Assembly (NCBI GenBank): GCA_008802785.1
Contig: VUYT01000028.1
Location: forward strand, 62,001-126,000
From: Symmetrospora coprosmae
Lineage: Eukaryota; Basidiomycota; Cystobasidiomycetes; Symmetrosporaceae
Direction of reading: 5' to 3'
Length of the DNA stretch: 64,000 nucleotides
Position 1 is the stretch's first letter. Each line of letters begins with the position of its first letter. The notes below the pieces were generated by a model. That model did no database searches. It was not told the origin of the DNA and worked only from the letters and a program-made list of their open reading frames with translations. The translations under genes and the position numbers were made by a program. Positions 54,780-64,000 of the stretch are shown here, piece after piece.

Positions 54780-55765
54780 TTACTGTGACTCGCCACTGTC
54801 CATGTCCTCGTCATCCGCGCTGCGAGCGGACTCGGGAGTCACGCTGGATCTCATGGGCTGAGAGCCGAGCCTGGCCGCACGGGTTGGCAGCGGTAGATCC
54901 TCCTCGTCGTCTGTGTACTTGGCCTTAGCTGCCCCCGAAGCATATGCCTGGAGCCTGTCATCATCCTCCTGCTGACCCGGAGACATCGCCTCAAGCTCGC
55001 CACCCGTGTCGGGGAGTGGCTCATCGCCACCTGCGCACGGGGACTCGGACGATTCCGAGCCCAGAGCTGGCGAAAGAGCGTCGAGCGGGCTTATCTCTAC
55101 GGCTGCGGTACCAGTTGGTAGAGGGGTCAGCTATGTCAGAGAGCGTGCTGAGCAGATAGGCGACGCCGAAAGAGCTCACCGGAGCCGTTGTCGACGGCAG
55201 CTCGGAAGCGGGCGGGCAGCAGCGCGGACGCCTTGGCGAGTTTGGTGTCCTTGTCTAGGCTCTTGTCGGTAAGAATGGTCACCATCATCTGGATATCGGA
55301 GTAGCTGTACGGCAGGGGAGCCTTGGGCGAGACGCGCATGTCGTCCCAATACTCCAGGGCGTCTCGGAGCTGCAAGAGCGGTCCCACCATGTCTCAGCAG
55401 GCATACATACGTGGCAGCAACTTCGGTGATACCAGAACTCACTGCCGAGCCCGCAAAGAGCGAAGAGCCAGTCAGAAGCTCCGCAAAGCCCGTCAGGATG
55501 AAGGCTTCGCATATCTGGATGTCGTCGGCGTCCTCGACGCACGCGGCTTCGTCGAGAGCAGCGTCCGCGTCACCTTCCTCGAGACGTCTGATTGCGCGCT
55601 TGAGGCATGGAAGAGGGCTGTAGAACTGCATCAGAGATGCGCGCAGTCTGTCCCAAGATGCCAGTAGAAACCAGGCCGCCTCAGCCTCCATGCGCCTCCA
55701 TGGCTAACAGCGGCGCCGCCAGCGCAGCGCAAGACTGACACCTCATTGACGACCTTGTCACTCAT
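54780..55765 (-). CDS. Uncharacterised 265-residue protein
   Basis: Four exons on the minus strand: 55765-55742 (24 bp), 55703-55443, 55369-55180, 55102-54780; phases 0,0,1. No family was recognised. The first half looks folded and mainly helical (EAEAAWFLLASWDRLRASLM, then CLKRAIRRLEEGDADAAL, then ICEAFILTGFAELLTGSSL, then DALEYWDDMRVSPKAP). The alternating hydrophobic pattern resembles TPR- or HEAT-like repeats, but this is not diagnostic. The second half is acidic and Ser-rich, likely disordered, ending DEDMDSGESQ. It diverges from the 1240-residue gene with 158 bp between starts, so the two may share a promoter. Confidence 0.6.
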
Positions 55766-55923
55766 CTTGGCTGTGTCTCTCCTCTCTTAAAAGCTTCCGC
55801 GCACAGCCCCGTTGTCAGATGCAGCACGCAGAACGAAGCAGAGAAGGCCCGCAAAAGCGGAGTTTTGAGAGGGTCGTTGCGCCGCCCGCTCTTCGAGCCT
55901 TCCCTCACAACCACCACCGCACG

Positions 55924-58900
55924 ATGGCGTCCGAGATGGGCACTACCAGCCAGACTGGCAATGTCAGCACGGGCGCTGAAGACAGCTCGAGCACTGCAGA
56001 ATCGGCCATTCGTTACGAGGCCCTCCACCTCCCCGACCAGCTGCCATCGCTCTACGCCAGTCTCAAGCTCGGGACCAACCTGGCGACCGGAGTGCCGGAG
56101 CTCAGTGCAGACTGGGTTCACAAGGCCAGCCAGGTTGCAGAGATGCTCGTCGAAGATGTGTATCCACAGGTTGAGGCTGGGGATCTCCAGGAAAGCACTA
56201 GAACTCGCTACGGCTCTGCTCGGTCGGAGGTCCTTCGCTTTCACCTTTGGAGTAAAACGCAGCGAGCACTCGATCCCAACAAGCAAGCCAGCGAACGTGG
56301 AGTGCTGGAACGACTCGTGGCGGACGCTACGGCGACTGCAAATGATCCCGCTGCGCTTCCCGAGCTTGCGGTTGCACCGGTTGCGACTCTGACCGTCCTC
56401 GAGAAGCACCTCACGCTCGTCGAGTATGACGCCAAGAAGATGCAAATCAACTTCTCTTTGAAGGAGCAAGGTCGAAGAGTTGGCGGCACGAAGACAACCG
56501 ATCGAGTCATGCGTACTCTCGATTCGTTGCGCATCCTCGAGCCAAGTATGGGAGATAAGGACGTCTCCCTCACCGCTGCTGAGGCTCAGGCACACCTCGC
56601 CCTCGGTCCGTTCGTCAACGCATACGTCGCTACCAAGGAACAGCATGGTGGCTCCATGAAGCAAGCGCTCTCACGAGCTGCCAAGTTGCGCACGGATGCT
56701 GGCCTGTACCCCACCGCCAAGCTCAAATATGACCAGAAGACAAAGAAGTTCTCCATTACCGTGGTCGGCCGGAACCATAATATGGTTCCCCTCATCAGGG
56801 AAAGGGCACGCAGTGAGTCTCTGCGCCCTGTGCTCATGGTCCCTCTGTATCCTGCGGCTTACGATCCCTATGTCCCCCATGATGCCAGCCGAGACGCTCG
56901 GAGACCTCGCCAGCCGACTTCTGCCCACGGATCGGCAGCTCGCACGGCTCGACATTCCAGCTTCGGTCAAGCTTACAGACATTGAGAAGGCGTTCATCAC
57001 TCGCTGGGCTATCGACACCCACGCCGTCGCCTTCGTTATCGCGCAGCGTGGCCTGACTGGCTGTAAGCTCCTTGATGACCCTCTAGAAGAGCTCGCAAGC
57101 TGACATTGAGCTGCACACAGACACCATCGGTAACGTCATAGCCGAGCACACCGGGACGGACGAGGAAATGCATGGGAGTAAGTGACGCATCGCGCTCAGG
57201 GCATCGCTCGTCTTGCGAATATTCCTGACCGTCTTGCGCCATGCCGCGCTGTGCCGTCTGCCTCGCCTGCATGTGTGTCCCTCTTTCGCAGCCCTGCGTA
57301 CGGGCAATATCAACATCACCTGGTCCGTCAGCAAGGCGACAGGCTTTCGCCACGTGGACATACCGTACTCGAAGACAAATCGCTTCATGCACTTCCCGCC
57401 CACCCGAATGAGCGTGAACAGCTGTCGTCAGCTTTGGTCGAATCTCAAAGACTACACGAGGAACTTCTGGGAGCTTGGCCTCATCATGGCTCTTGTCTCC
57501 GATCTCTGCCGACCTGGTCTTCTTCAGCCTGTCGCCCTAATCCAGCAGCTCTTCTTTGGCGGTCCGGAAACGGTAAAGGAAGCTCGCTCCAGCCCTGATG
57601 GCGTTTGTCCTGTGCACCTCATTCTCGAAGACAAGGTAAGGTTGGTTGCTACAGTGCAATGCACACTGAAGACTGACTGACTTATCTGCTCCCAGCGCGA
57701 ATGCGGCAAGCAGCACGCATGCGTCGCTTGCGGCGACGTCTTCACGTGCCAATCGGTGGCACAGCAAGTCGATGGCAACCTTCTCTGCCCGGCGGACATC
57801 GTGCGTAACCTGTGTTGTCTGACCTGCGCTACTTTACTCTGACCAGGCGTGCGCTCCCAGCTCCTTTGGGCAGGCACCAGACCCGACAAGTCCCGCCTGC
57901 ACCAGAGCATCGACAATCAGATGGATGGACTCTCCACGTCCATGAAGAACCGGTATGCCGCCGCAAAGGACTTCCTCGACAATCAGCTGGCAGACGCACG
58001 CGTCACCGGCAAGAATCTCTACGCTGTCAAGGTACCGTTCACCAAGAAGAAGAAAGCGAGCGCAGTGGCTATCATGGATCAGATCTCGAGTGGTGACGGT
58101 ATATCAACTGCCGGACCTGGCTTCTCGACTCGCCTGTTCAAGGAGGGCGGCGCGTTCTGCCTCGTGAAGATCATGAAGTTCGCTACCGATCCACCAATCA
58201 TACCCGGCGCTACCACATCCGAGGTACCCGTGTACAAGAACGCGTTCCTCCCAGTCGAGTCATACGGTGAGCTCCTTCATGCTGCAAGATGAAGAATGAC
58301 GCTGACCAACCCTTGCTTTGAAAATGCAGACCATCCCGCGGCGCCGAGAGGCCTGCACGCAAGCCTGGACCAGCACCGCCGACTCTACTTCAAGGGCGAC
58401 AAGCTTCAGAGTGGTCACACGCTGGGCAATGTCACAGTCTTGCCCCTGGCATTCAATCTGTCGAAGCATACCGGTGCCCCCGAAGGCAATGCCATCTTTA
58501 CTGCGGCCCGCTACATCTCACTGGTACTCGCGCCATTGGGAGTCGACATGGTCGAGGGCGACAGGAAGGCTATCGGAAAGATCTGGCACAGGCTCGAAGA
58601 CCTGACTCGTGTCAACAAGCATGTGAGACGGCTCGGACGGGCGCAAGCTTGCTGGCAGTATTACCGGGACAAACCGGGCTCACGTCAACGTCCCTCCTCA
58701 GGTCGACGCGCTTATCCCTCACAGCAATTCCAAGCTTGTACAGATCGCTGAGCAACATGATCCCGATCTCATCGCTCGGCTCAAGCGAGGTTACGGTCCC
58801 CTCGTGGCTTTTGGCAAAGACCTCGGCCTGTCCGACGACTTTTACCTCGAGTTCGGCGACACGCTCACAAAGGACGCAGCGTTGCTGGACGTTCCTGATG

Positions 58901-60402
58901 GCGAGGACCGAGTTGCTGGCGTGCTCCGCGACGACGGTGGCGAAGACGGTCCGACAACCGAGAGCGAGGTCGGCCCAGCCGAAGAGCCGCTGACCGCAGC
59001 CGCTTTGCTGGACCTTGACAACGAAGAGATGCGCGAGCGCATCTGGGGTGTGAACAAGCCCGAGGCGCAGCGCATCCTTGACGACGACTTCGACGACGAG
59101 ATCGCGAGTCTGGAAACCGGTGAGCGACATTCGCAGGCCGCGCGAAAATAGTAGCGGCAGCATTGTCGCTGACCCACTCTTGGCCATACAGAGTTGCTGG
59201 CGAGTATGGGGATTCCTGAATTCACCTTTCAGCGGAACGTCCGTGGTCTCGTTGAGGTCAGTATCGTGTATCGAGAGGGATCCGGTCGGCATGATGTTGA
59301 CAACGGCGGAGTTGCGTACTTCGCAGATCCATTCGGTAGACTTCGTTGCCCATGTTGCCTATCATTGGAGGACCCTCAGGGAGTGGTGCGACGAGTAAGT
59401 GCAGACAAATCATACTTTGTATGGGGGAGTAGGCTGATTCTGTCCTCACGGCCTTTGCACGGCGGCGGCGCAAGGTGGGGCCTCCTTGACATTCCGATGC
59501 AGTTCAAGACTTTTTGGATCGTCACCCTCAAGAACTTGCAGGAGAGCAACGGGGTCTGTCCCTTCACCGGTCTCCGCATGAGCATCCTTGGACGCGATCT
59601 GCAAGCATATGCGAATGGACACCACGTCCACGGCCTGTCCAGCTTCTTCGGATCTCAGACAGTCGACGATGTCACCCTGCTCGAGCACATCAACTTCGGT
59701 ATCACCAACCTCACTTGCGAGAGCAGATGGACCAACTATTTCCGTCTCAATTTCGTCTGGTCAGACATTGTTGCTCAGCATCGTGTGCTTCTCGATCTCG
59801 GCCGCGATCTCCTTCGCTTGCTCGACTCCGATCTTATGCACAGAATGGAGGCATTGCCTGGCTACCAGGCTTCGCTGAAGCGTGGACAGGAGGAGCCACA
59901 CCTCCAAGGATTCGCAAAGTTCGGCCGCTTCAACTCGCACAGAGATCTCCCGGAAGTGAGTGCACAATGCAGAATCTTATAAGCGTGAGTCAGCACCAGA
60001 ACTGACACCATGAGCTCGCAGGATCACATCCTGCACCCTTCACAAGGCAATGCGCACTTCCATCTCGCTGGACTCCGATTCCGAGAGAAGGTGAGTGTGT
60101 CCGTAAGCGACGACAGCGGCGTCGAGCAGCAGGGCGGCGACGGAGGCCATGTCGCAAGTGGCATGTCAGTTGGAGGCGATGAACAGCAGAGCGTCGACGG
60201 GCGCGATGTCGCAAGTTGCATGTCAATTGCCGGCAATGAGCAAGAGAGCAAGAGGAGCGAGAGGAGCGAGGAAGAGAGTAAGCAAAACGAGGGGAGCGAG
60301 GGCGAAGGCTACGCCTGGAGCGCCATGCACGAAGGCGGCGTCGAGCAGGAGAGCGAGGATGGAGGCGATGTTGGGAGTGGCATGTCACTTGGCGGCGACT
60401 AG
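55924..60402 (+). CDS. Uncharacterised 1240-residue protein with Cys clusters and HNH-like motif
   Basis: Eleven exons: 55924-56812, 56889-57062, 57121-57177, 57292-57635, 57696-57800, 57861-58266, 58330-58622, 58702-59119, 59192-59394, 59503-59955, 60022-60402. No known family was recognised. The first Cys cluster, CGKQHACVACGDVFTC (491-506), is followed by C519 and could bind zinc. A second, RLRCPCCLS (about 948-951), precedes CPFTGLRMS (982) and ANGHHVHGL (1003-1006). The CxxTG...HH spacing recalls fungal HNH nucleases but is not proof. The C terminus has three imperfect copies of DGG-x-V-x-SGMS-x-GGD. The N-terminal 300 residues are helical. An in-frame ATG at 55819 would add 35 residues; 55924 has the better start context. 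The final GTGAGT at 60091 could be another donor. Confidence 0.6.
60121..60402 (+). repeat. Imperfect C-terminal protein repeats
   Basis: Three diverged copies of about 15-20 codons centred on GHVASGMSVGGDEQ, RDVASCMSIAGNEQ and GDVGSGMSLGGD, separated by Glu/Ser/Gln-rich spacers at the end of the 1240-residue protein. Confidence 0.55.
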
Positions 60403-60739
60403 GCGGATTGGTCCCGGACGAGCGACACTGCAGGCGCACGACGCGATGAGGCGCATGACGTGGAGGATTGGACGCAGAAGCAAGCAGTGTAGGCGCACTT
60501 GGCCGTCTTTAGTTACAGGGGGCCGCACGATCCTTTCATAGAAAGCGGACTGCACCGGCCTGGGTTGAAAGGTACGCTCGTGTCCCGCCCGGTCGACTGC
60601 GGTCTCATGCACTAGAGGGCTTGTTCCGCCCGCTCCGCTCTCCAATCCGAGAAGTAGGTCCAGCCAAGTCTGCATTGCCATCATCCGGCTTTGCAGCTAT
60701 GCTTGAACATCTGTCTTCCGTGTGCTCGTTCAGTGGCGG
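60403..60739. other. Intergenic, 1240-residue gene to LRR-like gene
   Basis: 337 bp. No feature recognised. Confidence 0.4.
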
Positions 60740-61945
60740 ATGATGGCCGTCAGTCGCGAACGGCGCTCCTCCCGGTTGGTCTCGCAACATATCACCCAGA
60801 CATGCTTCATCGGCATGGATAGCAGCAAAGGCGTCGTAGCGCAGCTCGAAGCTGCCCGGCTCCGGCATCGTCAGGCACAGGCGCGCAAGAACAGGTCAAC
60901 CGAGACGTCATCGCAGGATGTCCGGCGCCTCGCCTTTGCGAACGATGGCGTCCACGCAGGATTGCTATACGAGTACTCGGAGCAGCTTCAGCGCGACTCG
61001 TTGCGTAACAAACGTACGGCAGGACCGTCCGCGCCGCCCTCGTGGAGCGCCTCTGCATCCAAGCTTCCTACTCCGACCGCAGTGGCAACGAGCCAGCGAC
61101 GGCGAACTGCACCTCAGCAGAAAACGCCCAGCTTGCTCTATCGACCGATCAACCTCCGCGAGGAGTGTCTAAGCTTCTTCCTGCGCGATCTCGCTACCGA
61201 CTGTGTGCTCGCGGGCGAGATCCCATGTCTTCCTTCGCACCTTCGGAAAGCCCTCCTTCAGCTTGCGCCAAAGATCACACAGCTGGACGACATCAGTATC
61301 GAGGTGCTATTACTTGAAGGGCTGGAGGAGGCCGAACAGCCTTCAGGTATTCCTGGCCCGAATGTAGCCGAGCCGTCGGACCCAAGTGACTGGGAAGCAG
61401 AGGCGAGCCGGGGTCACGATACTCCTCCGGAATGGTTCATGCAGCGGCTTGATCTGTCACACGCCTCCGTCTCAGCCAGGATGCTACAGCGGATCTGTAC
61501 ACTCCAGCGAGTGACACCGACCGGCAGACGACTGCCTCGCTTGGTCCGCCTTCGCTCTCTGGACCTCTCGCATCAATCAACGATCCCGCTAGCCCCGTCT
61601 CTCATATCCATACTGTCCTCCCTCACTCTTACATCTCTATCGCTGTCCGGCATACACTGCTCCCTCTTTCAACCGCTCGAGGCTCTGGCGAGTGCGCTCC
61701 CTTCGCTCAAATCGCTCGACGTCTCGCACAACTCTTGGATTGAGTGGGACCATCTATCGCATCCGGACTGGGCTACACAATGGACGGAGCTCCTCGCGAT
61801 CAACGTTACAGAGTGCGAGAACCTAGCCCCGACTCCGAGCTTCCTCGATCCTGAGGGAAAAGCTGGCGGACCAGCTGTGGTGATCCAGGCACTCAGCTTG
61901 ATCAACGCACGGGGCAGGAAACGATGGCTAGATGTTCTTGCATAA
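60740..61945 (+). CDS. Leucine-rich-repeat-like protein, uncharacterised
   Basis: Single exon, 401 residues from the first ATG (60740); an in-frame ATG at 60815 (MDSSKGVVAQLEAARLRH) is an equally good start and gives 376 residues. The N terminus is a basic helix. A conserved-looking segment RPINLREECLSFFLRDLATD leads into LRR-type units: WFMQRLDLSHASVSARML, RLVRLRSLDLSHQSTI, LTSLSLSGIHCSLF, LPSLKSLDVSHNSW, and WTELLAINVTECENL. These have the L-x-x-L-x-L-(S/D)-x pattern with irregular lengths, like F-box-associated or RNI-type LRRs. No F-box was found. Role unknown; probably protein-protein binding. Confidence 0.65.
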   Translation: MMAVSRERRSSRLVSQHITQTCFIGMDSSKGVVAQLEAARLRHRQAQARKNRSTETSSQDVRRLAFANDGVHAGLLYEYSEQLQRDSLRNKRTAGPSAPPSWSASASKLPTPTAVATSQRRRTAPQQKTPSLLYRPINLREECLSFFLRDLATDCVLAGEIPCLPSHLRKALLQLAPKITQLDDISIEVLLLEGLEEAEQPSGIPGPNVAEPSDPSDWEAEASRGHDTPPEWFMQRLDLSHASVSARMLQRICTLQRVTPTGRRLPRLVRLRSLDLSHQSTIPLAPSLISILSSLTLTSLSLSGIHCSLFQPLEALASALPSLKSLDVSHNSWIEWDHLSHPDWATQWTELLAINVTECENLAPTPSFLDPEGKAGGPAVVIQALSLINARGRKRWLDVLA

Positions 61946-62301
61946 GCTCCTCCTATATGGCGGCAGTCTGCAAGGTAAGTAGAGGTCAGAGCGCTTGGAA
62001 TGGCCTCCAGATGCCGGCTGACGCAAGTATCGCTCTCTCTGTAGCAATCACCTCACACAGGCGCAATCCTAGCTAGTCTAAAACGTCCAGCGGCAGATCA
62101 CCGTACACATTCCTGCACTGCATACTAGTGCTTGACGTCAAGTGCGGCTTCCAACCGATAGCGCCGGAGCTGAAAGGAAGTGTGGGAATAGCGAACCATC
62201 GCTCGCTATATATGGAGCAGGTCACAACCTCGGACGGCTTGCCTTCGCTTAACACCATCAGTATCGTACCTCGTCGCACAACCGAACCGAAGACTCCCAT
62301 C
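61946..62301. other. Intergenic, upstream of secreted-protein gene
   Basis: 356 bp. The small-protein frame is open upstream from 62128 but the signal peptide fixes the start at 62302. A CTATATATGG element (about 62207-62216) is a plausible TATA box. Confidence 0.45.
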
Positions 62302-63042
62302 ATGCCATTCAGCACCAATACCTGCCTTATTCTTCTCGCCGCTACCAGCACTCTGGTCGCAGGCGGCGCGAACAAGGGTATCGAGACAGTCACCATCCCC
62401 GGTCTCCCTGCATTCGACAAGTTCGAGGGCGCCGAGCTTCCCAATCTCCTCTTCCCGGCCGTCTTCGACATTCAGTACGCCAATGCTCCCGGAATGTCTG
62501 CTTCATGGACCGAGCAGCGTTACCAGAACCCCGTCAAGAGGACCTTCACTAAGGCCATTGCTTCGGAGGAGCCCCAGGAAGGAACAATCACGCGTAAGGG
62601 CTGCTGACTCGCCCTTCCGCCTGGTCAGTCCGCTGATCTTCAGCCTCGAACAGACGTCATCACCACAACGGATGAGGCCCATATCGAGGCGTCCTACCAG
62701 TTCCTCACCGGAGACCCGAGCGGCAATGCTGAAATCGGTGAGCGCGGGAGCGATATATGCTACATCAGTGCAAATGCTGAGCACGTCTTGCATGGATGTA
62801 GGGTATGCGGTCATCCAGTGTGACCTCAGCGGGGGTCAGACTTCGGCGGCTTGCACGCTGGTGAGTTGGCTCGGCGTACGATACAATAGAGCAGCGGACT
62901 AATGTCTTGATCGCTCTGTGCGACTTTGCAGACCGTTGCTGAGAATAAAGAGGAGTTCAAGGCGAACCCTTCTTCCCGAAAGGAGTACAAGAATGGAGGT
63001 GTCGAGCTGGAGAGTGTCAAACTTGAGGCAGTCATTGTGTAG
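62302..63042 (+). CDS. Small secreted protein 1, candidate effector
   Basis: Four exons: 62302-62593, 62654-62737, 62802-62860, 62932-63042; 181 residues. It begins with a signal peptide (MPFSTNTCLILLAATSTLVA, likely cut soon after). The mature part has GIETVTIPGLPAFDKFEGAE, a central LFPAVFDIQYANAPGMSASW, and a single Cys pair C-x10-C in VIQCDLSGGQTSAACTL. It has no known domain. The gene converging from the right edge is a diverged paralogue with the same intron phases (1,1,0), the same 59-bp third exon and the same Cys spacing. Secreted, small and locally duplicated genes are common among fungal effectors and wall proteins; the role is inferred only. Confidence 0.72.
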
Positions 63043-63248
63043 TTCATGAGGTACAGATGCGACCTTCTGCCATCTGCAGTTACAGCTGTGAGGGCAGATC
63101 GTATCCCTTCTCTACGCTTGTGCGTTGCGAATCTTTATGCGCAGTTCTCGCGAGAAGGGCCTGAGTGCATTGCAATGGGTACCTCGAGTAGCTGGCAGCA
63201 GCGGGCTTTGAATGGCATACAGTCTCCAAGCGTCTCTACCCTTGATGA

Positions 63249-64000
63249 CTAGGCAAGACGTGCGCGCTGGCGTCTAGCCCGTGTCGACGGCTGAGCGACA
63301 GTTGCTTCGAATGTCACCTCCTTGAGATCAGCGCCGGCCAGCTTGTACTCTCTGCGCTTGTCTGCAGTCATGTAGTCCCACATGTTGTCTGCGAGTGTCT
63401 ACTCGGGTGAGAGTCACTCAAAGTCAGCTCCTTGCGCCCTCTTGTCCTTGTACGACTGCCTCACCAAAGTACAGTCTGTGGCAGAACTCTCCCCGCCTGA
63501 CTTGCAGTCAATGACGGCAAATCCTGAGCGGGTGAAGGGACGCGACTTGAGCAACTAGGAACGGACGGAAGCGCGGCTCGGGAGGTACGGTGCACTTACC
63601 TTGCTTAGAGCCGTCATTGCTCATATCGCTAGGATCGGTGGGGACGAACTTGTAGGTGGCCCCAATCTCGGTCTCGCTCCTGATGCGTATCTCATCTGCA
63701 GCGGTCAGGGAGGATAGCGTGAGGATTTGTGAGAAAGTGCCATGCGCGCTTTGCATGAGGGTCACTCACGCGTGACGTAGCCACCCTTCTCAGAAACGTC
63801 GTACTTTCTCCTTAGCATGGTGTAGGCTGGCTGCCCTACTTGGCTCGATACCCAGTCTTTGCTACCGCCGCTGGGATGGTAATCGATCTTGAAGACGTCT
63901 TCGAACAGAGTCGCGGGTAGTACAAGTCCTTGATTCTGGCTTTTGAAGTCCGCAAAAGTCGGCAAGCCGAGAAAGTTGTACTCTTTCACCTCCTGGGCGG
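63249..64000 (-). CDS. Small protein 2, paralogue of secreted protein 1 (5' end outside window)
   Basis: Visible exons on the minus strand: 64000-63770 (partial), 63695-63600, 63523-63465, 63398-63249. It aligns along its length with the neighbouring secreted protein: YNFLGLPTFADFKSQNQGLV with VTIPGLPAFDKFEGAELPNL; EIGATYKFVPTDPSD with HIEASYQFLTGDPSG; VIDCKSGGESSATDCTL with VIQCDLSGGQTSAACTL; and KRREYKLAGADLKEVTFEA with SRKEYKNGGVELESVKLEA. The C-x10-C loop and the intron phases are identical. It has an extra basic C-terminal end (RARRQRARLA). The signal peptide, if any, is beyond the edge. Confidence 0.7.

Noticed and set aside
59327-59394. Alternative exon frame (IHSVDFVAHVAYHWRTL) in the orphan gene
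   Set aside because: It looks coding but its exit phase does not fit the following exon, whereas the continuous frame through CPCCLSLEDPQGVVRR does.
1-64000. tRNA and rRNA genes
   Set aside because: No B-box-like GGTTCGAAT with matching A-box or cloverleaf, and no rRNA core sequence, was noticed on reading; a tRNAscan run would be decisive.
1-64000. Transposons, LTR elements or virus-like relics
   Set aside because: No reverse transcriptase, integrase, transposase core, capsid motif or long terminal repeat was recognised in any frame.

Overview
This window is nuclear DNA of a GC-rich, intron-rich fungus, most likely a basidiomycete yeast or smut relative (Ustilaginomycotina-like). The reasons are the many short GT-AG introns (mostly 50-110 bp, donors often GTGCGT/GTGAGT), Ser/Gln-rich proteins, an Msb2-type signalling mucin, a divergent GAL7-GAL1 pair, and an EBP-type sterol isomerase. 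No rRNA, tRNA, CRISPR array, transposon or virus-like element was recognised. Gene models were built by hand from reading frame, splice phase and family conservation; nearly all close to a multiple of three.

Layout. 1-7040: 3' end of an Msb2-like mucin, then a RecQ/Sgs1 helicase. 7257-11055: GAL7 (-) and GAL1 (+) diverging from a 218-bp promoter (Leloir pathway). 11136-16619: COX10 (-), a membrane-anchored alpha/beta hydrolase (-), and a nine-exon EBP isomerase (+) with tiny exons. 17452-25043: a coiled-coil protein of unknown role (+), U1-70K (+) and an RS-tailed cyclophilin (-); the last two are pre-mRNA splicing proteins. 25329-31275: two head-to-tail paralogous genes sharing a BED-like zinc finger and a repeated C-terminal helical module. 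31463-33338: an apparent SET-domain/TAD3 tRNA-deaminase fusion (-). 33541-36565: GRASP and TMA23. 36828-41134: HUL5-type HECT ubiquitin ligase. 41935-45281: Ser/Thr-rich single-pass membrane protein. 45954-54011: TAF8, a WDR44-like WD40 protein (-), and bystin/ENP1. 54780-61945: three genes of unknown function, including a 1240-residue protein with two Cys clusters and a CPFTG...HHVHG motif. 62302-64000: a convergent pair of paralogous small proteins, the complete one with a signal peptide, the second cut by the window edge.

Most genes are housekeeping (DNA repair, transcription, splicing, ribosome assembly, tRNA editing, Golgi structure, haem A synthesis, protein turnover) and show no operon-like logic; GAL7/GAL1 is the only clear functional cluster. 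The novelty is concentrated in the zinc-finger/helical-module gene pair, the SET-TAD3 fusion, whose connecting intron decides between two proteins, the 1240-residue orphan, and the secreted-protein pair at the right edge.
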